Source of the DNA: Pontiellaceae bacterium B12219
GTDB lineage: Bacteria > Verrucomicrobiota > Kiritimatiellia > Kiritimatiellales > Pontiellaceae
Direction of reading: 5' to 3'
Assembly: GCA_029432795.1 (NCBI GenBank)
Contig: JARNMJ010000003.1
Location: 62,001-126,000, forward strand
Length of the DNA stretch: 64,000 bases
Part shown: positions 50,179 to 58,597 of the stretch, piece after piece
Layout of the letters: each line of letters starts with the position of its first letter
How positions within the stretch are numbered: position 1 is the first letter of the stretch
Program-made: the position numbers and the translations under genes
The notes under the pieces: model-generated
Databases searched by the model: none
Seen by the model: the letters and a program-made list of their open reading frames with translations, nothing else
Told to the model about the DNA's origin: nothing

Positions 50179-51564
50179 TCAACTTCGCCGGGTGCGGACA
50201 TTGAGGACAATGTCCCTCCACATTGGTTTGCCAGCTCGTCGAAGTCGGTGCGTGATCAGATAGTCATGGAAAATCTGGATGAGGCCCTGGCGGGCGAGGG
50301 CGGATTTATAGACTTTGGCGGTGTGGTCGGGACCGAAGAGGGTGAAGGCGGTTTGGCGGATGATGCTGTTGCTGGGCTCGGCGGGCAGGTTGTCCAGATT
50401 CAGCTCTGAATTTTCAGTGGCGGCCTGGAAGGGAATTAGGATGTTGGTGATGATGGCATTGGCGCGGGCCTGGCCGACGAGTGCGGTGGGCGTACATTTT
50501 CTTTTCCAGCTGATGTGGGTGTTCCAATGGTTGGAAGGGAATTGGGTGAGGTGTTTCCAATGGTTGGAAATTTCCAGCGTTTGGAAGGCGTAAAATGCGG
50601 CGGCCATTAAGCGGCGGACGGGATGGTTGGCGGGGCGGATACCGGAGAGGGTCCAGTCGGATTTAGTCAGAGCGAGTTCATGCAGTTCTTCGGGCTGTTT
50701 CCACCAGCAGTCCCAAACGGAGCGAATGAATGTTTTGGTTTCGGGCGTCCATTCGGGATCGGGGTTTTTCGGCAGCAGGCCGGAAAGGCCGAGCAGGAGG
50801 GCGTAGGCTTCGTCGGGCGTTGAGGCCATGGCTCGTAATCGGGCGAGCGGAAGCTGGGTGGCAAGTCGGCGAAAGGCGGCTTTGTTGTTTTTGTAGCCGA
50901 GGGCGGCGAGGAGTTCTTCCCAGAGGACTTGTTCGGGTTCTTTGTGCTGAAGCGCCAGGAGAAGTCGTTCGGCTTTCAGGCGCAGGCGTTCTTCGCCGGC
51001 GGCTTCCAACCATTGGATCTTTTGATCGGGGTGAATTCCAAGCATCGGAAAATCGCCGGAGGGGATGGAGTAGGGGAAGGCGGTGAGGTCGATGTTATCG
51101 AAGGAAAAGCGCGGATCGGTGGCAAGGATTCCCTGCAAGGGAATTTGAATGAGGCCGGGAATTTCCAATCCCTGGAAGTAGACGATGTGGAATCGGGTGT
51201 TGGCAAAGTTCGGGTCGGCGGCATGGCCGTGCTGTTTCCAGCCGTTGGGATGAATATGGATTTCAAGGTCGCCGGTGATGCGGCGTTTTTCTTTTCCGAT
51301 GAGTAGGGCGGCGTTGAGAAAGTCGGGACCGGCTTCGAGATTCCAGTCGCCGGGATGTTCGACGCGAACGGTTTCGCCATCGGTGGTTTTGAGTTCGACG
51401 GGGCGGTTGCGGGGATCGGCCCAAAGGCATTGGATGTGTCGCTCTCTATAAGGAAAGCGGCTGAAGGGCAGCGCGGTTTCGTGAACGGCGCTTTCCGAGT
51501 TCCCATTTCGATAGGTCCCGGAGTGCGGGAAACAGTGTTCCAATGATTGGAAAGTTGGTTTCAT
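50179..51564 (-). CDS. DUF2851-family protein
   Basis: I place the start at ATG 51564 (MKPTFQSLEHCF), giving 461 aa. The sequence has the DUF2851 core: PHSGTYRNGN, LWADPRNRPVELKTTDGETVRVEHPGDWNLEAGPDFLNAALLIG, GDLEIHIHPNGWKQHGH and NTRFHIVYF, with the acidic and His residues reminiscent of a nuclease fold. The C-terminal half is helical. DUF2851 is common in Bacteroidetes and PVC bacteria, with no established function. The coding sequence carries several TTCCA(N)TGGAA palindromes, encoding repeated 'SNHWK' peptides. Confidence 0.85.
   Translation of the reverse strand: MKPTFQSLEHCFPHSGTYRNGNSESAVHETALPFSRFPYRERHIQCLWADPRNRPVELKTTDGETVRVEHPGDWNLEAGPDFLNAALLIGKEKRRITGDLEIHIHPNGWKQHGHAADPNFANTRFHIVYFQGLEIPGLIQIPLQGILATDPRFSFDNIDLTAFPYSIPSGDFPMLGIHPDQKIQWLEAAGEERLRLKAERLLLALQHKEPEQVLWEELLAALGYKNNKAAFRRLATQLPLARLRAMASTPDEAYALLLGLSGLLPKNPDPEWTPETKTFIRSVWDCWWKQPEELHELALTKSDWTLSGIRPANHPVRRLMAAAFYAFQTLEISNHWKHLTQFPSNHWNTHISWKRKCTPTALVGQARANAIITNILIPFQAATENSELNLDNLPAEPSNSIIRQTAFTLFGPDHTAKVYKSALARQGLIQIFHDYLITHRLRRAGKPMWRDIVLNVRTRRS
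50522..50586. repeat. Cluster of three TTCCAATGGTTGGAA-type palindromes
   Basis: TTCCAATGGTTGGAA at 50522-50536 and 50555-50569 and TTCCAGCGTTTGGAA at 50572-50586, inside the DUF2851 gene. Confidence 0.7.
51538..51552. repeat. Palindrome TTCCAATGATTGGAA
   Basis: Exact inverted-repeat arms TTCCAA/TTGGAA around TGA, near the 5' end of the DUF2851 gene. Confidence 0.6.
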
Positions 51565-51652
51565 TCGCACAGAATAATGAATTCTTATAAACAGAGCAAG
51601 GGTGAGGTTTTCTGTTGATCGGGGAGACTGGGGCGATAGTATTCGCAACCCT

Positions 51653-52159
51653 ATGAATACATTACAGGCAGATCGGGTTGTGAAGGCAATTGTGGATGGC
51701 GTGCAGGATTATCGAATAATTGCGGAGCGAGGGGGCGTTGAGCCTCAGGAATTGCCGGCGTTTTCGGATACGCTGGACCGGGCTATTCAGCTGATGCGCG
51801 GCTTTTACAAGTATGCACATGAAAATATGCAGCCGATCGGGCTTCCTCCTCCGCCAAACCCCTATCTTGATACAGAGCGGGGAATTGAGCATCAGTTGCC
51901 TGAATATTATGCCTTTGAGGCGGTGCAGCGGAATGGAATGACGGTTGAACGGGCCATCTGGACCTGCGGGCAGTTGGGCCTGGATGCGGATGCGGCGGAA
52001 ACGGCGCTGGATACCGTGTCGATGCCCTGGCGGGCTTCCAATGGTTGGAAAACCTATGCGCAGCTGAGTTCCGAGGGCACGTTTGTGCTGATGGATAAAC
52101 CTCCGGTGAAGCTGAAGCGGCATATTGAGCGGGTTCTTATCGAACTTATCGGTACATGA
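51653..52159 (+). CDS. Conserved-looking small protein, unknown (168 aa)
   Basis: I place the start at ATG 51653 (MNTLQADRVVKAIVDGVQDY), giving 168 aa; a longer frame to 51602 lacks support. The protein is helical, with a DRAIQLMRGFYKYAHENMQ segment, a Pro-rich turn (GLPPPPNPYLDTERG) and TVERAIWTCGQLGLDADAAETALDTV. No family recognised. It carries a TTCCAATGGTTGGAA palindrome at 52036-52050 encoding SNGWK, and is divergent from DUF2851. Confidence 0.65.
   Translation: MNTLQADRVVKAIVDGVQDYRIIAERGGVEPQELPAFSDTLDRAIQLMRGFYKYAHENMQPIGLPPPPNPYLDTERGIEHQLPEYYAFEAVQRNGMTVERAIWTCGQLGLDADAAETALDTVSMPWRASNGWKTYAQLSSEGTFVLMDKPPVKLKRHIERVLIELIGT
52036..52050. repeat. Palindrome TTCCAATGGTTGGAA
   Basis: Exact copy of the repeated 15-mer, inside the 168-aa gene. 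Confidence 0.65.
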
Positions 52160-52823
52160 GCATTATTACTTTGGCTTAGATTGGTATTGTTTGATCTCTT
52201 TTATGGCTTTTGTGCAGGAGGATGGCTTAGACGCCTCTTCATGGGGGTATTTGAGCTATTTGGCGGCTCGAGTGAAAAATCCTCAAATGCGACCGGAATT
52301 TACGTATTTATAAATGGTCGGTAAATATATTTGACCCTACGTTGAAACCCATATAAACACGACAATTCTATTCAGGCAGGGGTATGTCTGTTTATGCGTA
52401 AGTCCTTATTTATTAAGGGAAAGAGATATTGCTTTACTGAGTTCGAAAGAGCTGAAAGTAAAGCGTTTCATTGGTGTGCAGCAGTGCAGAATGGACGATG
52501 GTAAATTCAGATTTCACATTTTTGCGAAATAATAAAATGGGCTAAATTGCTGTCATCGATTACGTGTTAATGAAGTTGGGACTAATATCTTTTAAACTTA
52601 TATAAATTTGTGGGTTTTCGTTTGGCCTAAATGCTGGCGATATCCTTATATTTTGTTGACTTTGAAGGGGTAACCTTCACGCATAGATTCCTATCCCTGT
52701 CTGTTTGGCATAACAGATGCTGTTAGTTACGCGCATGTTCATGATTCGAGCGGCGAAAGCTGATTCGGATCACCTCTTGGGGGAGAGGGTTGTGTTCGAA
52801 GCTAACTATATAGGAAGAAGTCG
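52160..52823. other. Noncoding stretch before the surface-protein gene
   Basis: About 660 bp without a convincing gene. AT-rich. It contains a sigma-54 promoter candidate (52706-52721) about 100 bp before the next gene and no obvious terminator. Confidence 0.55.
52706..52721 (+). promoter_or_regulatory. Sigma-54 promoter candidate of the surface-protein unit
   Basis: TGGCATAACAGATGCT keeps GG and GC at the exact spacing of TGGCACG-N4-TTGCW. It ends 102 bp before the ATG at 52824. Confidence 0.65.
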
Positions 52824-54728
52824 ATGCGTTTTAATCAGTTTAATATGAGACTACCCCTCATCCTGGCCCTCTTGGTTCCGGTTGTGTCGCTTGCAGTCGG
52901 TCCACCTCCTCCAGACGGAGGTCCCCCAGATCCTGTTTTGGCTAAAATTGAAATTTCAGGACCGACGTTGGTTGACGAGGGTGCTACAGCGACTTTTGTG
53001 TGTTCCGCAACGTATTCCGATGGAAATAAGGAAGATGTTGTTCCTGTTTGGAGTGAGGATTCGTCGTCCAGCAGCATCAGCGCGAACGGTGTTTTATCGG
53101 CGGGCGATATTCTCGCTGATGAGAGTGTAAGTATTACCGCTACTTTTGGCGGAAAGACGGCAACGGTTGGGGTGTTAATTCGTTATATTGCTCCAACTCT
53201 CGATCATTTAGTTATCAGCGGCCCGTCTGCTGTTAATGAGGGGGCGAGTGGTATTTATTCCTGTGTTGCTCATTTTTCGGATGGAGCGAATGTGCCGGTT
53301 ACGCCTGTTTGGAGTGCATCATCAACCTCTGTTATGATTGATGGCAACGGAACCCTTGAAGTGCTCAGTATTGATAATGATCAGATGATTGATGTGGTTG
53401 CCGCCTATGGTGGGCAAACTCAATCGTATTCTGTTGCATTGACGGATGTTCCTCTTGTTTTGGAGGACATAACGATTCAGGGCGCTGTTTCTATGGATGA
53501 AAACTCTACGATACAGTTAAATTGCATTGCCTTGTATTCGGATGGTTCGCAACCGCTAATAGAGCCAGTCTGGGCGGAAAATTCTGCCTTTGCTCAGATT
53601 TCGCAGGATGGGCGGCTCAGTGCCGGCGATGTGACGGCGAATCAGGCAGTAACCGTCAGTGCAAGTTTTGGTGGAGTTTCGGATACGCATAGCGTTTTGA
53701 TTAATTATGTGGCTCCGAATATTGAGCGCATAGAGATTTCCGGTCCGCTGAGTCTGGATGAAGGCAGTTCGGCAGCTTATTCCTGTTCAGCCTATTATGA
53801 TGATGGAACAAGCAAGAGTGTTACTCCGTCCTGGAGTGAAGATTCGGAGTATGCAACGGTGAGTTCGTCGGGGGTGCTGATGGCCTCTGATGTGCAGTCG
53901 GATCAGGTGCTCACGCTTTCTGCTACGTTCGACGGGAAGTCGGACTCAATGCAGGTTGCTATTGTTTACGATGCTCCGACTGTTGTTTCGCTTATCATTG
54001 ATGGCGCAATGATTGTTGAAGAGCATAATGAAACCCGTTATGTCTGCATGGCACTGTTTTCCGATGGAACTTCAGAGCGTGTTGTTCCTGTTTGGAGTAT
54101 TAGTGAGGAGTGGGCGCAAATCGATTCTGATGGAGTGTTGAGGGTTGGCGAAGTGAATCGTGATGAATCGGTTACTCTTTCCGCTTCATTTGGCGGTTCG
54201 ACGGATACCTATAATGTGTTGCTAAAAGATGTGCCTCCGGCTGCTGTTCTGGAGAGTCTGAGTGTTTCCGGTCTTTCGGAGGTGATGGAGCGCGAATCAA
54301 CTGTCTTGGTTTGTACGGCGCATTATTCAGATGGAAGCAGCTTCGCGGTTACTCCGGTGTGGAGCGATAATTCAAAAGTTGCGACGGTAAGCTCTGCCGG
54401 AGAATTCTCGGCAGGAAATTTTGATTCCGATTCCGTTGTGGAAGTGACTGCTTCGTTTGGGGGGATGACGGCAACTCATCAGATAACGGTCAGAATGATA
54501 GGGACTGAAATTATATATCCATTGAGTGGTTTTGATGGAAGTGCAGTGAAGGCGGAACTTTACGATTATGAGACTGCAGAATGGCGAACTTATGGTCCTG
54601 TCGACAGCCCGTCCGAGTTGGTCCTCGATGATATGAGCACGAATCAGTGGTATTGGGTTTCGGTGCTTGAATCGAATACAACCAGTAATGTTTGGGTGGA
54701 AGTTCAGGGAAATTGGCTGAATCTGTAA
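52824..54728 (+). CDS. Secreted Ig-like repeat surface protein
   Basis: This 634-aa protein has a signal peptide (MRFNQFNMRLPLILALLVPVVSLAVG) and a Pro-rich start. Six Ig-like (Big-2-type) repeats of about 85 aa follow, each with 'ISG...VDEG...C.A.YSDG......PVWS....A.IS..G.LSAGD......V..SA.FGG.....' pattern and a single Cys. The last about 75 residues (LYDYETAEWRTYGPV ... NQWYWVSVLESNTT ... VEVQGNWL) form a different Trp-rich domain shared with the next gene. It is likely exported and exposed. It begins a unit behind a sigma-54 promoter candidate, ahead of exopolysaccharide export genes. Confidence 0.85.
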   Translation: MRFNQFNMRLPLILALLVPVVSLAVGPPPPDGGPPDPVLAKIEISGPTLVDEGATATFVCSATYSDGNKEDVVPVWSEDSSSSSISANGVLSAGDILADESVSITATFGGKTATVGVLIRYIAPTLDHLVISGPSAVNEGASGIYSCVAHFSDGANVPVTPVWSASSTSVMIDGNGTLEVLSIDNDQMIDVVAAYGGQTQSYSVALTDVPLVLEDITIQGAVSMDENSTIQLNCIALYSDGSQPLIEPVWAENSAFAQISQDGRLSAGDVTANQAVTVSASFGGVSDTHSVLINYVAPNIERIEISGPLSLDEGSSAAYSCSAYYDDGTSKSVTPSWSEDSEYATVSSSGVLMASDVQSDQVLTLSATFDGKSDSMQVAIVYDAPTVVSLIIDGAMIVEEHNETRYVCMALFSDGTSERVVPVWSISEEWAQIDSDGVLRVGEVNRDESVTLSASFGGSTDTYNVLLKDVPPAAVLESLSVSGLSEVMERESTVLVCTAHYSDGSSFAVTPVWSDNSKVATVSSAGEFSAGNFDSDSVVEVTASFGGMTATHQITVRMIGTEIIYPLSGFDGSAVKAELYDYETAEWRTYGPVDSPSELVLDDMSTNQWYWVSVLESNTTSNVWVEVQGNWLNL

Positions 54729-54747
54729 TTACAAGGAGAAATAAAGC

Positions 54748-55047
54748 ATGAAAAAACAACTTATATCGCTCGTCCTACTCCTGCTCTTAGTGAATGCATT
54801 TGCTGGAGAAGTCGGTAAACCTTTGGAGCGTTTGGCATTGCCAGAAGTGCAGGGAAGTCATCTCGTTTGTATTTGGGATGAGTCGGCTGGTGCCTGGCTT
54901 CAAGGCTTCGAAGGGTATGATCTATCGGGAACGTATGAGTTTCAATTGCCGGAATGGAACCGGTGGTATTGGATTGGGCTCTGGGATGAGACCAAAGGTG
55001 AATATGTTTATGAAAAATGGATAGGACATTTTATTGTTTCGGAATAG
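54748..55047 (+). CDS. Small secreted Trp-rich domain protein
   Basis: This 99-aa protein has a signal peptide (MKKQLISLVLLLLLVNAFAG). The mature part, VCIWDESAGAWLQGFEGYDL ... PEWNRWYWIGLWDETKGEYVYEKWIGHF, resembles the C-terminal domain of the preceding surface protein (same 'NrWYWv.v.' and 'W.G.w' pattern). It follows by 19 bp with AAGGAGA ahead of the ATG, so the two are cotranscribed. Probably a small extracytoplasmic partner or stand-alone copy of that domain. Function unknown. Confidence 0.78.
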   Translation: MKKQLISLVLLLLLVNAFAGEVGKPLERLALPEVQGSHLVCIWDESAGAWLQGFEGYDLSGTYEFQLPEWNRWYWIGLWDETKGEYVYEKWIGHFIVSE

Positions 55048-55322
55048 CATTATTATGAAGCGTGGCTGGAAAAGTTATTTCCGAGCACTGTTCCGGCAGC
55101 CACTTACATTTGTTGTGTGTCGATAGAGAGCTCTTCTGGTGAATTAACAATGAAATATGAGGTTTCGGTGCGATAGGGTGCTTGGGTTGCGGTGTGATAA
55201 GCATCTTGTTTGGCACGTCTGTTTATTATCCGTGAAGGGAAGAATAACTTGCTTTGGTTCTATCGAATCGTCTAAAGATCAGCTCATAAGATTGGGCTGT
55301 TTTTTTTGGAGATCATATTTTT

Positions 55323-55985
55323 ATGTTTAAAAGTTTATTTGCGGGCATTTTGGCAATGGGAATTGTTTTGTTTGAATTTGGGTGTCAAACAACGGATTCT
55401 ACAAAGGTAACTGCACAGGATTTCAACAAGCGTGCCGAGGTTGTTGAGGATGTGAAAGCTGCAGAATTAATTCCGGGCGATTTTATAGAAGTGTCAGTTG
55501 AGGTGGATGGCCGTATGGAGGTGCAGATGCATCGTTCCGGTATTAACTATCTCGGTTTGGTGACGCTTCCTCTGGTGGGTGACGTTAAGGTTTCCGGGAT
55601 GTCGCTACAGGATGCCAGGGCGGTCATTGCAAAAAAATATGGAACCTATTTCGTAAATACTCCTCTGATCATGGTAAGCCGGGTTGATGATTCTTCATCT
55701 CAGGGGGAATGGGGCTTTGTCACGGTAACTGGCCGGGTGGGGCAACCCGGGCGTGTGAAAATTATGTCCGCAAAAGGCATCCGCTTAACGGCGGTCATTC
55801 AGGAGTCCGGGGGCTTTGGACCCAGCGCGAAGAAAAGTGATATTCAGATTTCCCGCATTAACGAAGATGGTCAAAAAATCCGAACATCGGTAAATTATGA
55901 AGATATTGGGCAGAGTGGTAACCTGGATGCCGATGTTAATCTGTTCGATGGTGATATTGTATATGTTCCGGAACGGATGTTTTAA
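55323..55985 (+). CDS. Wza-like polysaccharide export lipoprotein
   Basis: This 220-aa protein starts with a lipoprotein signal (MFKSLFAGILAMGIVLFEFGC, lipobox FEFGC). The Poly_export core AAELIPGDFIEVSVEVDGR ... GLVTLPLVGDVKVSGMSLQDARAVIAKKYG follows. SLBB-like GFVTVTGRVGQPGRVKI ... AVIQESGGFGPSAKKSDIQISR comes next, and it ends GDIVYVPERMF. This is the outer-membrane export channel family. It is shorter than E. coli Wza. Next gene starts directly after its stop (TAAATG). Confidence 0.93.
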   Translation: MFKSLFAGILAMGIVLFEFGCQTTDSTKVTAQDFNKRAEVVEDVKAAELIPGDFIEVSVEVDGRMEVQMHRSGINYLGLVTLPLVGDVKVSGMSLQDARAVIAKKYGTYFVNTPLIMVSRVDDSSSQGEWGFVTVTGRVGQPGRVKIMSAKGIRLTAVIQESGGFGPSAKKSDIQISRINEDGQKIRTSVNYEDIGQSGNLDADVNLFDGDIVYVPERMF

Positions 55986-57137
55986 ATGAAGCGTTTAGGG
56001 ACAGGATTAGGTGTTTTTCTGCTATCACTCTGTTCCTATGCTCAGGAAGCGGAGCTGGAAGGATGTCGGCTATGGAGGTTTATTCTTCAGCCTGATGCAA
56101 AAATTACGGGCGCGTATGATACGCGGGCGTATCAGGATACGAGTGGTGCTTACGATTCTGGTTTTTATTCGGAGCTCTCAGCGGAAACTTCGATTAAAAA
56201 CGAGCCTGCCAAGTACAGTTTTTCCGGTTTTGCGCTGTACGGGATTCGTCATTATGACGAGTTTTCTGAAAAACTGAGTCCATTTTATAACTTTTCAGGT
56301 GCGTTATCGCAGTCTGAATCCGCGTTTCAGTGGAAGCTATATGCTTCGTATGCTCACACGCTCACGTATCAGACGGCATATGATCCATCGGTGGGATTGG
56401 TTCCCGGGCCCATTTTAACCAGTGAGGAGAGTACTCAAATCCAGGCCAGTGCATTAGTGGCATATGACAAAGAGCTGACCGAGAAAATGTCGCTCAAGCC
56501 GGCGTATGTATTGCAGCATTATGATCAATCGTTTGAGACTCAGTCCGATGCGGATTGGCAGACTCATGATGTGAGTATTCAATTGCGGCGTAAGCACGAT
56601 GATGCAACGGTTTTTACTGTTGGTGCCTATGAAACGCTTCAGGTAAACAGTGAAGAGGATGGAAATATCGTTACTGTAATGGCGGGTATGGAGAGAGAGG
56701 TTTCAGAGAAAATAGATCTTCTGGTTGAGATCGGCTATGCCTATGCAGATTACGAAGTTTCGGGTTCCGGAAGCAGCATGGTGAGTAATTATCGGGGGAC
56801 CTGGAATGCAACGGATCAGTTGAGTTTGTATATCTTTGGTGGAACTGACTTTTTGCCCGGATATGATGCTTCCGGGGCGACCTTGCAATCACGATTGGGC
56901 TATGGTGGCGGGTGGAAGATTTCATCGAAAATCGCGGTAACTGCATCGTTGTTGCATAATTACCAAGAAGCGGTCGATGGTGCAGCTGTTACGGACCCTT
57001 GGCAGCACTTTGCGACGTTGGGATTGAATTATCAATTTAGCCGAAAATTAAATGCAGGGATTGCATATCAGTATAATCGGGATGGACTTGAGCCTGATCA
57101 GCAGGTGGGTTCTGTGAGTACTGGTTATGCATTCTGA
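55986..57137 (+). CDS. Outer-membrane beta-barrel protein of the export cluster
   Basis: This 383-aa protein has a signal peptide (MKRLGTGLGVFLLSLCSYAQ). The rest alternates polar and aromatic residues in long strands (YSFSGFALYGIRHYDEFSE, FQWKLYASYAHTLTYQTAYD, and a C-terminal AGIAYQYNRDGLEPDQQVGSVSTGYAF ending in Phe). A C-terminal aromatic residue is typical of outer-membrane barrels. It starts at the Wza-like stop, so it is translationally coupled. It likely is the outer-membrane partner in exopolysaccharide export, as EpsL-type barrels are. Confidence 0.85.
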   Translation: MKRLGTGLGVFLLSLCSYAQEAELEGCRLWRFILQPDAKITGAYDTRAYQDTSGAYDSGFYSELSAETSIKNEPAKYSFSGFALYGIRHYDEFSEKLSPFYNFSGALSQSESAFQWKLYASYAHTLTYQTAYDPSVGLVPGPILTSEESTQIQASALVAYDKELTEKMSLKPAYVLQHYDQSFETQSDADWQTHDVSIQLRRKHDDATVFTVGAYETLQVNSEEDGNIVTVMAGMEREVSEKIDLLVEIGYAYADYEVSGSGSSMVSNYRGTWNATDQLSLYIFGGTDFLPGYDASGATLQSRLGYGGGWKISSKIAVTASLLHNYQEAVDGAAVTDPWQHFATLGLNYQFSRKLNAGIAYQYNRDGLEPDQQVGSVSTGYAF

Positions 57138-57399
57138 TCCTGCCGGTATTTTTGAGGTCGGCAGGCTGTTGATGAATGCGTGAGTTGGTGCGGATATGTA
57201 ATTTATTTATTGAGTTGGGAAACTTGAGCGAGCAATCTGTAAGGGGATTTGTGGAGTATTAATGATAGGCATTGATTTGGCCTCATTCATTGCCTGATCG
57301 ATGTTTAATGCTCTAGTATAAGTATTGTTTTTTTTAAACTAGTGAAGTATAAAAGCAGGGTATTGAGTTAGCTGGATAAGCTCTAAAAAGGAAAAAACG
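57138..57399. other. Noncoding gap with hairpin
   Basis: About 260 bp without a gene. A 7-bp hairpin CCTGCCG/CGGCAGG (57146-57171) follows the barrel gene but has no T-run, so I call it only a weak terminator. Confidence 0.4.
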
Positions 57400-58338
57400 A
57401 TGATAAAACAGTTAATAACTATGGTTGCAGTTGTGGGAATTGCGGCTGCCACGCAGGCGGGAATCGCTACAGAATTTACTGTAGATGACGACTCGCATAT
57501 CTTGGATGGTGCAGTGTTATCCACTTATATTGATGGTGCAGACACTTGGACGGAGTCCGTCGGTTCTCCTGGTGTTTTCGGTGCCGTAGGAAGCAATGCC
57601 ACCTTAACCATTTCCAATGCATCGGGAGCTGGAGCTGCGTGGAATGGGGTATACACTTACTATAATGGAACGGGGCAGGGACCTTTTGTGGGGGCTTACC
57701 AGGACAGTGGTGATAGCTATGGAACTGTGGGCCTTACTCCTGATCAGGAGGCCGCAGTTCCCTATTGGGAAAATGGTACAGGAAATCAACTGTACTTTTT
57801 GCTTGGGCTGGCTACAGGTACAACGGCGGCCTCCGATGGCGCCGCGGTGGTGCAGGATAATTTTGGGGGGTTAAAGCAGTTATACTTAGAATCCCCTTCG
57901 TTTGGAACGCCAGTGGGCGGTTTGGGATCTATCACGGTCATTCCAGAGCCGGGAACGATCAGTCTGATGAGTTTGAGTACGGTAGGTCTGTTTTTGACTC
58001 GGACCCTGCGTCGTCGGAAACGTTTGGGAAGAACCATGATGCCTATTCGCCGGGTACCTCTTTGCGACAGTTTCCTTTCGGAGGCGGAATGGCGCTCCGA
58101 AGCGGATCAAATCGAAGAGCTCGGTACGGAAGAGAGTGTGATTGCTCAATTCACTGTTGCTGTGAAGGGCCGTTATGTTGCAGTTTCCACAAAATATCGG
58201 GAGCTTGAAAAGGCATTCTGGAATCGAATGGTCATGCGTTATGAGAATCGCTTGGAAAAACGCAGTGTCAGATTCGTTCGTCTTAAAAAAGGAGCCACTC
58301 ACTACCTTGATGAGTTCCTTGCAATGATTATGAAATAG
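57400..58338 (+). CDS. PEP-CTERM protein with a long C-terminal extension
   Basis: This 312-aa protein has a signal peptide (MIKQLITMVAVVGIAAATQA) and an extracellular Gly/Ser/Asp-rich domain (VDDDSHILDG ... GAVGSNATLTISNASG). At residues about 183-209 comes the exosortase sorting signal: IPEPGTISLM, a hydrophobic helix (LSTVGLFL) and basic RRRKR. Normally the protein ends there. This one continues for about 103 residues (MPIRRVPLCDSFLSEAEWRSEA ... RLEKRSVRFVRLKKGATHYLDEFLAMIMK), which look cytoplasmic. It is followed by a strong terminator. Confidence 0.85.
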   Translation: MIKQLITMVAVVGIAAATQAGIATEFTVDDDSHILDGAVLSTYIDGADTWTESVGSPGVFGAVGSNATLTISNASGAGAAWNGVYTYYNGTGQGPFVGAYQDSGDSYGTVGLTPDQEAAVPYWENGTGNQLYFLLGLATGTTAASDGAAVVQDNFGGLKQLYLESPSFGTPVGGLGSITVIPEPGTISLMSLSTVGLFLTRTLRRRKRLGRTMMPIRRVPLCDSFLSEAEWRSEADQIEELGTEESVIAQFTVAVKGRYVAVSTKYRELEKAFWNRMVMRYENRLEKRSVRFVRLKKGATHYLDEFLAMIMK

Positions 58339-58355
58339 TGCATAAGCTTTTCTGC

Positions 58356-58389
58356 CAAAGGCCTCGTTTGCGAGGCCTTTGTTTTTTTT
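58356..58389 (+). terminator. Terminator after the PEP-CTERM gene
   Basis: CAAAGGCCTCG-TTTG-CGAGGCCTTTG is a perfect 11-bp hairpin, followed by eight T. Confidence 0.95.
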
Positions 58390-58506
58390 GTGGGAAACGA
58401 TTATCAGCCGCCTATTCTATACGCTTAATATGATCAGGATGATTTGGTCATTTCGGCAGACAGCTACTGCGTATTGGTTTACTAATATTTCCGTGGTTGA
58501 TTTATT

Positions 58507-58522
58507 TGGCCTGCATCATGCT
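58507..58522 (+). promoter_or_regulatory. Sigma-54 promoter candidate of the BY-kinase gene
   Basis: TGGCCTGCATCATGCT keeps GG-N10-GC. It ends 75 bp before the chosen ATG at 58598. Confidence 0.65.
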
Positions 58523-58597
58523 CTACATTCCCCAGTTTATTGTTTCCAATAGCTTGGCTGTGTGAATGTTTCTTTATTTTTGAACAAAAGAGATCAA

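Noticed and set aside
52125-52313. 62-aa plus-strand frame after the 168-aa gene
   Set aside because: No SD and overlap with the previous gene; composition not protein-like.
55213-55228. Sigma-54-like TGGCACGTCTGTTTAT before the Wza-like gene
   Set aside because: The -24 box is perfect but the -12 GC is absent, so it fails the key test.
57269-57300. Sigma-54-like TTGGCCTCATTCATTGCC before the PEP-CTERM gene
   Set aside because: GG and GC are one base too far apart. A nearby AGGCATTGATTTGGCC has correct spacing but poor match.
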